NCBI RefSeq assembly: GCF_002367995.1
Contig: NZ_AP018207.1
Span: 5,693,963 to 5,757,962 of the forward strand
Source: Calothrix brevissima NIES-22
GTDB taxonomy: Bacteria; Cyanobacteriota; Cyanobacteriia; Cyanobacteriales; Nostocaceae
Direction of reading: 5' to 3'
DNA length: 64,000 nt
The notes below the pieces were generated by a model. It had not been told where the DNA came from, searched no databases, and saw nothing but the letters and a program-made list of their open reading frames with translations. Shown here piece by piece: positions 1-8,219 of the stretch. Position 1 is the stretch's first letter, and the number at the start of each line of letters is the position of its first letter. The translations under genes and the position numbers were made by a program.

Positions 1-2081
1 CCTGTGATGATAGCGTAGTTAATGGCTAATAGTCTTAACCACAATCCGGGATAGCGGGGTTCTAGCCAAGGTTCTATTTGATGGAGGAAGCGCTCAAACC
101 AGCCATTTAGCAATGCACTCACAATTGCATAACGACCAAAGTTAAGATAATTACTTACCCATCTGAGTAAATCTTTAGGCCCTGCTAGTTCCCAAATCCA
201 CAATAATAAAGCTGGGTTTTTCTTTGCGGCTTTAATGGCGAGGCGATTAAAGGTGAACCAGTCGCAACGGTCTTTAATGAAATTATCGGCGACTTCTAGG
301 GGTTCATCGGCTAATAGCCCAAAGAAGGTATTCAACATAGCGTTGATTCTTTGGGGTGGTAAAAATTTACCTGTGGGTACCATCATTCCTTTGGAAAATA
401 GCCAGGTGATAGATACATTACTTTGGTAGGCGCGAATTTGGTTGAGGTGGCGGAAACTTAAGAGATTATGCTTGAGGGCGATATCTAAAAGTTTGGTGAG
501 GCGTTCTAAATTACGTACCAGGGAACCAAAGCCAGTAAATACCAAGGGTGACTGTAGCGATGCGGCATCACCGATCGCAATTAATCTATCAAAAGCTACG
601 GTGCGATCGCTACTGCTGACACTAAAATGTCCGGGAATATAGCCAAAGGTGGGCTTTTTCCACACCAATTTATCTACATCACAGCGCCGATATTCTGGCA
701 AAATTGTGAAAAAGTCCTCGTACATCTCTAACAAGGAACCGGGATTTTGGGGATTGACTTCGTGATAATGAAACAAGTAAATTGTTAATTCTTCGCCAAT
801 TCCGGGGAATAATTCCCAAATTAGTTGTCTGCCGCGAGAAATATCGCCGTGGCTATAAAGCACATCTCCATACTGGGAATCCCAAACTTGGGGGGCAAAT
901 CCCTTGTCTATGACCGCCCCTACTGTGGGACAGACGCTATCAAAGGCGCGACCGCCATTTAATTGCCAAGCAATTGGGGAAGCTGTACCCATTGCATCTA
1001 CTAGCAACCTCCCGGTGACTCGCTTCTGTGTTTGACTGGGTAAATGCTTGACATTCAATTCAACTTGTGATATATAAATATCTGCGCCCAAAAACTCTGT
1101 TTCATCCCAGATTTCGCCACCTGCGGCACGGAGCTTTTGCCCGCACATTTGTAGCCATCTATCGGAGTCAAGGGCGATATTTAGCACTGTGGGAGTATGT
1201 AAAACAGGCGATCGCAATTTCACCGGATTATTGGCATCGAAGAATTTATTGAATCCGTCCTTATATTCGCGTGCAATTACGGTTTCTAGCTCGCTACTGG
1301 TTACCAAACCGAGATTAATTAAGCTTTGCAGTTCATCACGAGAAATATTCCATTCCCGGTTCATCCGGCCGAAAGGCATTCGCTCTATTAGGAGAACTTT
1401 ATAGCCTAATTTCGCCATCACTGCGGCATGAATGGCTCCTAATGCGCCACCTATATAGATGATGTCGTAGGTGGGGGATGAGGGGGATGAGGGGGATGAA
1501 GGGGATGAGGGGGACAAGGGAGACAAGGGGGACAAGGAGGACAAGGGGGATTTATCTTCCTTGTTATGAGAAAAAACCACCTGACGGGGTTGCTGGGGAT
1601 TGCGTACACCCTCGCGCCATCTTTGCTCCCACCAATAAGCCCTGGTTAAATCGTATTCCCCATTGGGCATTTTCTGGAAATACTTTACCGTTTGGGGGTA
1701 ATAGGGTGCTAAAGCCGCAAATATTGATTGTTGAGATAAATCAATAGCTGGGGGTTCGGGATATTTATAAGGAAAGCTGTTTCTGATATCCGCAGTCAGG
1801 CGTTGTAAAATTTGTCCTTCTTGGGGAAAGGGCTGATTTCCCCAACGGAACACTTTTACATAGGTAGTACGCTGCACCGACCAAACAAATATGGAAAGCT
1901 CTCTCGGTAAATTTTCGGAAATAGCGACCTCAGCTTTTGTAGTTTCAGCAGTTACTCTGAGGCGAAATCCGTCAGGAGTGATTATTTTTTCACCAATCCC
2001 CGGTTGAAAATCTGCTTGTAGCCAACTGCAAACAGATTGTGTTTCTGAGGTCGGAACTTCTAAATAAAGTAATTCTTTCAT
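1..2081 (-). CDS. cruA: CruA-like lycopene cyclase family FAD protein (partial)
   Basis: I translated this frame by hand. It starts at the ATG at 2081-2079 (MKELLYLEVP) and runs off the left edge, so the C-terminus is missing after about 693 codons. Residues 1-180 form an N-terminal extension. A dinucleotide-fold segment follows (IGGALGAIHAAVMAKLGYKV, then LIER), and then REWNISRDELQSL, a signature of the CruA/CruP branch of FAD lycopene cyclases. The long N-terminus and the REYKDGFNKFF stretch favour CruA over CruP. Family role: cyclisation of lycopene to beta-ionone-ring carotenoids at the membrane. A run of Ser/Pro/Leu repeats just before the FAD fold is encoded by a 9-bp minisatellite. 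The CruA versus CruP choice is moderate; family membership is firmer. Confidence 0.6.
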   Translation of the reverse strand, partial: MKELLYLEVPTSETQSVCSWLQADFQPGIGEKIITPDGFRLRVTAETTKAEVAISENLPRELSIFVWSVQRTTYVKVFRWGNQPFPQEGQILQRLTADIRNSFPYKYPEPPAIDLSQQSIFAALAPYYPQTVKYFQKMPNGEYDLTRAYWWEQRWREGVRNPQQPRQVVFSHNKEDKSPLSSLSPLSPLSPSSPSSPSSPSSPTYDIIYIGGALGAIHAAVMAKLGYKVLLIERMPFGRMNREWNISRDELQSLINLGLVTSSELETVIAREYKDGFNKFFDANNPVKLRSPVLHTPTVLNIALDSDRWLQMCGQKLRAAGGEIWDETEFLGADIYISQVELNVKHLPSQTQKRVTGRLLVDAMGTASPIAWQLNGGRAFDSVCPTVGAVIDKGFAPQVWDSQYGDVLYSHGDISRGRQLIWELFPGIGEELTIYLFHYHEVNPQNPGSLLEMYEDFFTILPEYRRCDVDKLVWKKPTFGYIPGHFSVSSSDRTVAFDRLIAIGDAASLQSPLVFTGFGSLVRNLERLTKLLDIALKHNLLSFRHLNQIRAYQSNVSITWLFSKGMMVPTGKFLPPQRINAMLNTFFGLLADEPLEVADNFIKDRCDWFTFNRLAIKAAKKNPALLLWIWELAGPKDLLRWVSNYLNFGRYAIVSALLNGWFERFLHQIEPWLEPRYPGLWLRLLAINYAIIT
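1472..1550. repeat. In-frame 9-bp minisatellite inside the CruA-like gene
   Basis: About nine imperfect copies of GGGGAYRAG (GGGGGATGA, GGGGGACAA and variants). The period of nine keeps the frame open and encodes alternating Ser-Pro-Ser and Ser-Pro-Leu units on the minus strand. The same GGAGGACAA family recurs in the spacer at 20403-20465. Confidence 0.85.
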
Positions 2082-2241
2082 TGTTTTCTGACATCTCCGT
2101 TAAATCTACTCACTAAGACAGATTTCAAGAAGGTATGAAATACGCTAAACTCCGCCCTATCAGTTACATAAAGATTTGGTGAAGAAAGTTTAATAATTTA
2201 TCAAACTTATTGTTCATTCTGAATTTCTGTAAACCCACGCC

Positions 2242-2475
2242 ATGAATTATCCCATCCCAGACAGCCCCCAAGATATTGTTGCCCTGCAACAAAGACCTGT
2301 TGATGAAGAATTGGTTGCATCTGCGATCGCTGGAGTCATTAAAATTGTCCGCGCTCAAGGTCAATCCTTGGAAGAATTAACCGCCCAGGTGCTAGCTGAT
2401 GACCACATGCTGGATCAACAGCAGCGTCGCTGGCTGAGTAAATTGGTTGCTCAAGCCTGGGATAGTTTCTCATAA
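2242..2475 (+). CDS. Conserved small cyanobacterial protein, function unknown
   Basis: 77 residues, acidic and helical in character, with no signal peptide, no membrane segment and no cysteine. It reads MNYPIPDSPQ at the start and ends WLSKLVAQAWDSFS. The charged alpha-helical composition (EELVASAIAGVIKIVRAQGQ) suggests a compact soluble helical protein. It is divergent from the CruA-like gene, with 160 bp between the two starts, and convergent with cimA. I do not recognise a named family. The clean codon use and the position between two genes support a real gene. Confidence 0.65.
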   Translation: MNYPIPDSPQDIVALQQRPVDEELVASAIAGVIKIVRAQGQSLEELTAQVLADDHMLDQQQRRWLSKLVAQAWDSFS

Positions 2476-2593
2476 CAGCAGTGCGAGTAAAAATAAGTAG
2501 CTATATTTCGTGTTTCCCCAAATTGCCAATCGGATTTATTTGGTGTGGGAAGTAAAATGATGCTTGATTGAGATTGGCAATTACGCTGCTGTT
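2474..2593. repeat. 120-bp imperfect palindrome between convergent genes
   Basis: Outer arms AACAGCA (2474-2480) and TGCTGTT (2587-2593), and inner arms AATTGCCAATC (2521-2531) and GATTGGCAATT (2572-2582), nest into one long hairpin. It begins at the stop codon of the upstream gene and may act as a bidirectional terminator. The length suggests a MITE-like insertion instead. There is no T-run directly after either arm. Confidence 0.6.
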
Positions 2594-2641
2594 AATAGAA
2601 ATAATTCTGGGCAGCTAAAATCTTTTTTAAGACAGCAAATA

Positions 2642-4318
2642 TTAGGATTCAGAAACCGTTGTGTTCTGAGATTTTAACTTTTCACTAGAGATAAATAAAG
2701 CTTTTGGTTGCGAGTACAGCAGCAAACCATACTCCAACCCTGCAACTACAGCTTGATAGGAAGCTTCCAAAATATTTGTGGAAACACCTAAGGTAGTCCA
2801 GCGTTGATGTCCATTACCTGATTGTACCAAAGCTCGCGTCTTGGCGGTTGTGCCGGTGTTGCCGTTAAGAATGCGGACTTTATAGTCTGTGAGTTCAAAC
2901 TCGGCTATTTGGGGATAAAACTTGACTAAAGCCTTGCGTAAAGCTGCGTCTAATGCTGCTACCGGGCCTATACCTTCCGCAGCTTCTAAAATATTTTCCC
3001 CATTTACAGATACTTTAATTGTCGCTAAAGAATTTGTGGTTTCTTTGCCGGCGATTAAATCGCAATGTACTTGAAAGCCGTTAATTTCAAAGAATTGCTG
3101 GCGTTTTCCCAAGGCTTCATAGATCAACAGGGCAAAACTCGCTTCTGCGGCTTCAAATTGATAGCCTTCACTCTCCAAATCTTTCATTTTTTGGAGAATT
3201 TGTCTAGCTTCGGGTTGATGCTGATCTAATTCAATACCCAAAGTCCGGGCTTTAGCTAAAACATTACTGATTCCAGATTGTTCGGAAATGACGATGCGGC
3301 GACGGTTCCCTACTTGTTCTGGCTGAATGTGTTCATAAGTCAGGGGATTGCGTTCGACTGCGGAGACATGAATCCCACCTTTGTGCGCAAATGCTGACAT
3401 CCCCACAAAGGGCGCATGTTCATCTGGTGCGAGGTTGACGACTTCGCTGACAAAGCGACTGGCTTCTGTAAGTTGAGCTAGCTCGTCTTCACCGATACAG
3501 CTATAACCTAACTTTAATTGTAAATTAGGAATCAAAGAACAAAGATTCGCATTTCCACAACGTTCGCCATAACCGTTGATTGTACCTTGTACCATCCTCG
3601 CCCCAGCCATGACAGCAGCTAAGGCATTCGCCACGGCTAAATCGGAGTCATTATGGGTGTGAATCCCAATTTGGGGAATTTTCATTTGGGCTTTGTCAGC
3701 AACCAATGACGAATGACGATTGACTGCTTGGACAATTTCTGTAACTTCATGGGGTAAAGTTCCGCCATTGGTATCACAGAGAACTAACCATTCTGCACCA
3801 GAGGCGATCGCGGCTGCTAATGTCTTTAATGCATAATCGGGATTATGCTTGTAACCATCAAACCAATGTTCTGCATCGTAGATTACCCGCCGCCCTTGGC
3901 TACCAAGGTATTCAATGGTATCGCGGATCATCGCCAAGTTCTCTTCTAAGGTCGTTTTTAGCCCTGTGGTGACATGTAAATCCCAGGATTTACCAAATAC
4001 TGTCACCCAGCGCGTACCCGCCGCCAGAATTGCTTGCAGCATCGGCTCTGATGCAGCATTGGTATGAGGGCGACGGGTAGAACAAAAAGCGACAATTTCG
4101 GAATTTTTAAGCGGATCTTCCTGTAATTGCCAGAAAAATTGTACATCCTTGGGATTGGCACCAGGCCAACCCCCTTCAATAAAGGGAATTCCTAGTTGAT
4201 CTAGTCTTCTGGCGATGCGTAACTTATCTTCTATAGACACCGATAGTCCTTCGCGCTGAGTACCATCCCGTAGCGTAGTGTCATAGAGCCAAAGTTGAGG
4301 TGAAGAATTTGTAGTCAT
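2642..4318 (-). CDS. cimA: Citramalate synthase
   Basis: Condenses pyruvate with acetyl-CoA to give citramalate, the threonine-independent entry to isoleucine synthesis. The N-terminal HMGL/DRE-TIM barrel starts with LYDTTLRDGTQREG, the catalytic and metal-binding signature. GIHTHNDSDLAVANALAA and GTINGYGERCGNANL mark later barrel strands. The last about 170 residues form the LeuA-type dimerisation/allosteric domain with a GNTGTTAKTRAL stretch. About 558 residues is normal for the CimA type of alpha-isopropylmalate synthase family. An in-frame ATG lies at 4348, but the ATG at 4318 (MTTNSSPQLW) puts the TTLRDG motif at the usual distance, so I chose it. 2-Isopropylmalate or homocitrate synthase is less likely given the length and C-terminal domain. 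Confidence 0.92.
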   Translation of the reverse strand: MTTNSSPQLWLYDTTLRDGTQREGLSVSIEDKLRIARRLDQLGIPFIEGGWPGANPKDVQFFWQLQEDPLKNSEIVAFCSTRRPHTNAASEPMLQAILAAGTRWVTVFGKSWDLHVTTGLKTTLEENLAMIRDTIEYLGSQGRRVIYDAEHWFDGYKHNPDYALKTLAAAIASGAEWLVLCDTNGGTLPHEVTEIVQAVNRHSSLVADKAQMKIPQIGIHTHNDSDLAVANALAAVMAGARMVQGTINGYGERCGNANLCSLIPNLQLKLGYSCIGEDELAQLTEASRFVSEVVNLAPDEHAPFVGMSAFAHKGGIHVSAVERNPLTYEHIQPEQVGNRRRIVISEQSGISNVLAKARTLGIELDQHQPEARQILQKMKDLESEGYQFEAAEASFALLIYEALGKRQQFFEINGFQVHCDLIAGKETTNSLATIKVSVNGENILEAAEGIGPVAALDAALRKALVKFYPQIAEFELTDYKVRILNGNTGTTAKTRALVQSGNGHQRWTTLGVSTNILEASYQAVVAGLEYGLLLYSQPKALFISSEKLKSQNTTVSES

Positions 4319-4393
4319 ATTTCTAGGCAATGTGCCAATATACAACAAAAAGCCAGTTTACTAATTCCAAAATGTCCACACAACTAGCTTTAA

Positions 4394-4570
4394 ATAGCAA
4401 CTGAGATTGTATGCGATCGCCACAGCAGTTATATTACTCAACAACCCAGGCGAAATATTGTCCATTACACAGCCGATTTCCGCGAAACTTTGGTGCAAAA
4501 TGGTATTGACCTCTACAATGGCGGTGTTAAGGTAATAAACTATCACTCTGTTGGCAGATGTGGTAACTGA
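4394..4570 (+). pseudogene. Relic of a 2Fe-2S ferredoxin-like gene
   Basis: One plus-strand frame, with no ATG, reads ADFRETLVQNGIDLYNGG then VKVINYHSVGRCGN and a stop. This matches the plant-type ferredoxin pattern in which a RETLLENGIDLY helix leads into a C-x5-C-x2-C loop. Here the first cysteine is Tyr, the second is kept (RCG), and the third is lost at the stop. The N-terminus and everything after the cluster loop are missing. It lies in the otherwise empty 545-bp spacer 4319-4863. The identification rests on reading the motif by eye. An ancient, decayed copy is more likely than a functional gene. Confidence 0.5.
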
Positions 4571-4746
4571 GTAGTTAAGGTAGAAAGCGAAGTTTTATCT
4601 GCGATCGCTTTTTCTGATTCTCCTACAACAGACTTGCATCTCGCCTGACAAACCAATTGAGGTTTTAGACAAACAATAATAGCTGTAGCCAGATAGATTA
4701 GGACATCAACCTAAGATAAAACCCTGATACTAAAAGGTTTTTAAGT

Positions 4747-4778
4747 CTGTCAACTGTCAACAGTCAACTGTCAACAGC
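4747..4778. repeat. Heptamer STRR (GTCAACT/GTCAACA)
   Basis: Four consecutive seven-base units of CTGTCAA/CAGTCAA type, typical of short tandemly repeated sequences of filamentous cyanobacteria. Nothing else is visible between the ferredoxin relic and the next gene. Confidence 0.8.
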
Positions 4779-4863
4779 TATAGTATGAAATAAAAAATTT
4801 GCTGGATTTCACCAAATTCGCAAATCAACACAAAAACACCAACTTAACAAGGAGCAAAGCAAC

Positions 4864-5226
4864 ATGGGTAGATGGACACCGCTAATTCTGATGGCTGGAG
4901 GCTTGGCTATATTGCTAGGTACGTTACTAGGCATTAATTTTCCAATGGGGGGACAAAGCGCCAGCGTCCCAACAAATAGCAAAACCTCAAAAGTCCTCCC
5001 AGCTAATATTAACGTTAATAGCACAGAAGCGGGTAGAAATAGCGATTCTAATAACGAAAACAGAAGAAAAGTAGCGCAAAATAATAATTCTACTGGTGAT
5101 TCAGCCACAGATACCGAAAATACCGATACAAACACTACAGAGACTCAAGCTACAGATACTCAATCTACAGATAATCAATCTACCGAAGAAAATTCAACTT
5201 CACAACCTATTCGCGCCTTGTGGTAG
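4864..5226 (+). CDS. Membrane-anchored low-complexity protein, unknown function
   Basis: 120 residues. A single hydrophobic helix at about residues 5-28 (PLILMAGGLAILLGTLLGINF) is followed by a hydrophilic tail rich in Asn, Ser, Thr, Asp and Glu. The tail contains near-repeats of ATDT, NTDT and STDN type. The start follows an AAGGAGC ribosome-binding site, so expression is likely. The tail would be periplasmic or lumenal if the helix is a signal anchor. Fast-evolving acidic tails of this kind give no family assignment. Confidence 0.6.
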   Translation: MGRWTPLILMAGGLAILLGTLLGINFPMGGQSASVPTNSKTSKVLPANINVNSTEAGRNSDSNNENRRKVAQNNNSTGDSATDTENTDTNTTETQATDTQSTDNQSTEENSTSQPIRALW

Positions 5227-5234
5227 AGCTTGCT

Positions 5235-5351
5235 AGTCAATGGTTACGAGTTATGAGTTATAAGTTATGAGTGATGAGTTATTAGTTATGAGTTGTTAGT
5301 TATGTACTAATGATAAATGGCTAATAATGTATGACTAATGACTAATGACTA
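5235..5351. repeat. STRR block (GAGTTAT and TGACTAA heptamers)
   Basis: About 115 bp of TGAGTTA/TAAGTTA/TGACTAA units. The last unit overlaps the ATG of the thiO-thiG gene, so the repeat supplies that start codon and leaves no recognisable Shine-Dalgarno. Confidence 0.85.
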
Positions 5352-7324
5352 GTGACATTTTAATTATTGGCGGCGGCGCGATTGGTTTAGCGATCGCCGT
5401 AGAACTCAAACTGCGCGGGGCAAATGTCACCGTGCTTTGCCGTGATTTTAACGCCGCCGCTACCCATGCGGCGGCTGGGATGTTGGCACCTGATGCGGAA
5501 AAATTGACAGATGAAGCAATGTATGCTTTATGCTGGCGATCGCGTGCTTTATATCCCGAATGGACGCACAAACTTGAAGAAATTGCTGGTTTACCCACAC
5601 TTTATTGGCCTTGTGGCATATTAGCACCTGTTTATCAACCGCAAGACCAGCAAAATACCCTTTTGTCTCCATCAGCACGGGAATCACCTGCTTATTGGTT
5701 AGATAAAACCGCAATCCAGCAACATCAGCCAGGATTAGCAGCTGAAGTAGTTGGTGGTTGGTGGTATCCCGAAGATGGACAAGTCGATAATCGCGCCTTA
5801 GCAAGGGTACTGTGGACGGTGGCTGAGTCCGTTGGCGTAGAAATTAAAAACGGCGTTAGCGTTGAAGCCTTGTTACAACAACAAGGTAAAGTATTAGGCG
5901 TACAAACTAGCGCTGGGGTTTTCCGCGCTAGCCATTATGTCTTAGCCACTGGTGCTTGGTCAAATGAATTACTACCATTTCCCGTGCGTCCTGTCAAGGG
6001 GCAAATGTTGCGGCTGCGCGTACCGGAATCTTTACCAGAATTGCCCCTGAAGCGGATTTTATATGGAGAGAATACCTATATAGTACCAAGACGCGATCGC
6101 ACAATTATTATTGGTGCGACAAAGGAAGATGTTGGTTTTACCCCAAATAACACTCCAGCAGGGATACAAACATTACTCCAACAAGCTACCCGCCTTTATC
6201 CCCAATTACAAGATTACCCAATTGAGGAATTTTGGTGGGGATTTCGTCCTGGTACAGCTGATGAATTACCAATTTTGGGAACTAGTCCCTGTGCAAATTT
6301 AACTTTAGCGGTGGGACATTATCGCAATGGGATTTTGCTAGCACCTATCACCGCCGCCATCATTGCTGATTTGATTACAGAACAAAAATCAGATCCTTTA
6401 TTATCTCACTTCCATTATTCGCGCTTCCTCCCGCAATCTACCCCCATGTTTACTCACTCTGCGAATTTCACCAACGGGCATCGTTCTGTTGCGACTTTAG
6501 ATAACTTAGATCACAATGTCATTACCACTGAAGACTCACCATTAATCATTGCAGGTAAAACCTTCCGTTCCCGCCTAATGACTGGAACTGGTAAATATCG
6601 CAGCATTGCAGAAATGCAGCAAAGTATTATCGCCAGCGAATGTCAAATCGTTACCGTAGCCGTGCGTCGAGTCCAAACCAAAGCGGCGGGACATGAAGGT
6701 TTAGCCGAAGCACTCGACTGGCAGAAAATTTGGATGTTACCGAATACAGCCGGCTGTCAAACTGCAGAAGACGCAATTCGAGTAGCGCGGTTAGGGCGAG
6801 AAATGGCAAAACTTTTGGGACAGGAAGATAATAATTTCGTCAAATTAGAAGTTATCCCCGATCCTAAATATTTATTACCAGATCCCATAGGTACATTGCA
6901 AGCCGCAGAACAATTAGTTAAAGAAGGCTTTGCTGTATTGCCATATATCAACGCTGACCCGATGTTAGCCAAGCGCTTAGAAGAGGCAGGCTGCGCCACA
7001 GTTATGCCCTTAGCATCGCCCATCGGCTCAGGACAAGGTTTGAAGACTACAGCAAATATCCAAATCATCATTGAAAATTCCCAGATTCCCGTCGTAGTCG
7101 ATGCGGGGATTGGTGCGCCATCAGAAGCAGCCCAAGCAATGGAACTAGGTGCAGATGCTTTATTAATTAATAGTGCGATCGCCTTAGCAAAAAATCCCGC
7201 CGCAATGGCACGCGCCATGAATCTAGCCGCAATTGCCGGTCGTCTCGCCTACCTCGCCGGCAGAATGCCAATTAAAGACTACGCTAGTGCTAGTTCCCCA
7301 CTCACAGGAACAATTAGTAGTTAG
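5345..7324 (+). CDS. thiO-thiG: Bifunctional glycine oxidase / thiazole synthase (ThiO-ThiG fusion)
   Basis: Makes the thiazole half of thiamine. The N-terminal half oxidises glycine to iminoacetate, and the C-terminal half condenses it with deoxyxylulose phosphate and the ThiS thiocarboxylate. Residues 4-21 ([17 protein letters not shown]) are the FAD Rossmann motif, and RPVKGQML and the [16 protein letters not shown] stretch are ThiO landmarks. ThiG begins near residue 397 ([19 protein letters not shown]). The Schiff-base lysine is probably K500 in VKLEVIPD, and [18 protein letters not shown] and [10 protein letters not shown] form the phosphate-binding end. The fusion is the usual cyanobacterial arrangement. 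The first ATG sits inside a heptamer repeat and has no evident ribosome-binding site. No TPP riboswitch is seen upstream. Confidence 0.93.
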   Translation: MTSDILIIGGGAIGLAIAVELKLRGANVTVLCRDFNAAATHAAAGMLAPDAEKLTDEAMYALCWRSRALYPEWTHKLEEIAGLPTLYWPCGILAPVYQPQDQQNTLLSPSARESPAYWLDKTAIQQHQPGLAAEVVGGWWYPEDGQVDNRALARVLWTVAESVGVEIKNGVSVEALLQQQGKVLGVQTSAGVFRASHYVLATGAWSNELLPFPVRPVKGQMLRLRVPESLPELPLKRILYGENTYIVPRRDRTIIIGATKEDVGFTPNNTPAGIQTLLQQATRLYPQLQDYPIEEFWWGFRPGTADELPILGTSPCANLTLAVGHYRNGILLAPITAAIIADLITEQKSDPLLSHFHYSRFLPQSTPMFTHSANFTNGHRSVATLDNLDHNVITTEDSPLIIAGKTFRSRLMTGTGKYRSIAEMQQSIIASECQIVTVAVRRVQTKAAGHEGLAEALDWQKIWMLPNTAGCQTAEDAIRVARLGREMAKLLGQEDNNFVKLEVIPDPKYLLPDPIGTLQAAEQLVKEGFAVLPYINADPMLAKRLEEAGCATVMPLASPIGSGQGLKTTANIQIIIENSQIPVVVDAGIGAPSEAAQAMELGADALLINSAIALAKNPAAMARAMNLAAIAGRLAYLAGRMPIKDYASASSPLTGTISS

Positions 7325-7500
7325 TCAATTGTTAGTTGTCAGTTGTCAGTTGTGAGGCAGTGCGTTGGGCGGGTTCCCCGACTTGTAGACGCGGAGCGGC
7401 TTCCCGCAGGGTAGCAACTGCCGAACTCGTAAGAGTCAGTTGACTGCGGCGCACTGAGCCTGTCGAAGTGTTGACCATTGACCATTGACTATTGACTATA
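7325..7500. repeat. STRR plus interspersed palindromic repeat
   Basis: GTTAGTT/GTCAGTT heptamers at 7321-7350 are followed at 7370-7412 by a GC-rich dispersed repeat (CGACTTGTAGACGCGGAG, then CGGCTTCCCGCAGGGTAG). An inverted, diverged copy lies at 13828-13890. A further ACCATTGACT block ends near 7500. Confidence 0.7.
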
Positions 7501-7589
7501 CCGAAAGTAACAATTGTTTACTTTTTGTGAATAGTTACTATAAAGTTTATGCAACAATTAAACAAAAGATAAGAACAAGGAATTAGTTC

Positions 7590-7760
7590 ATGCCGTATAC
7601 AAATGAAGAAGGCGGTCTTCTCAATAATTTTGCTCGCGAACCCAAGATTTATGCAGCAGAACCTCCAAATGCAGGGCAAAAGCGAACCTACGTTGTTCTA
7701 GGAGTTGTCGCTACAGTCTTGGTTGGTGGTCTGATTTTCGTCGCCTTCTCTGTTTCGTAA
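7590..7760 (+). CDS. psb34: Psb34-type photosystem II assembly protein (ssl1498 family)
   Basis: 56 residues, read by hand: MPYTNEEGGLLNNFAREPKI, then YAAEPPNAGQKRTYVVLGVV, and a C-terminal hydrophobic helix (about residues 34-54). The N-terminal MPYTNEEGGxLNNFAxEPKxY motif is characteristic of the ssl1498/Psb34 light-harvesting-like family, which binds photosystem II assembly intermediates in the thylakoid membrane. The length is normal. AAGG lies about ten bases before the ATG, and TACTATAAAG near 7535 is a plausible -10 region. A strong terminator follows, so it is probably monocistronic. Confidence 0.85.
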   Translation: MPYTNEEGGLLNNFAREPKIYAAEPPNAGQKRTYVVLGVVATVLVGGLIFVAFSVS

Positions 7761-7810
7761 CTCAGTTGAACGCAAAGAATTTTATTAAAATTTAATTTTT
7801 CTCTGATTTG

Positions 7811-7842
7811 AGGTTCTTCACCCATGAGGAACCTAATTTTTT
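7811..7842 (+). terminator. Rho-independent terminator after psb34
   Basis: Stem AGGTTC-T-TCA / TGA-G-GAACCT with loop CCCA, followed by AATTTTTTG. The rest of the spacer to 8219 (about 380 bp) is AT-rich, with nothing I can name. Confidence 0.9.
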
Positions 7843-8219
7843 GCAATTTACTACCAAGAATATTCAAAAGAAAAAGTAATTTAGCTTTATGCTTACGCAA
7901 AATACCCAAATTATCGCGGATTTAATTAATAAGTAGCGAATCCTCAGCTTACCTTCACGAATTTACCAAAGCTGTACTAGGGAAAATTACATTTATGTAA
8001 AAAATATAAAAAAAATATAAACTTGAAGTAGGTAAAGCAAAAAGCGAAAAATATCATGTCCTGTTTCTGGAACAGCTATTTTTCTAGCTCAATCACCGGA
8101 AAAACCCCCAAATAAATCCAAAAAGCCCTCATCCCTAGCCCCTATTTTCTAGCTAGTGCTTGACTACTTAGATGTACCCTTAAAGAAAATGTAAACTGTG
8201 TATTGGCTTTTTAGCCGCT

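Noticed and set aside
4747-4778. CRISPR-like repeats (also the other heptamer arrays)
   Set aside because: Units are seven bases with no spacers and no cas genes.
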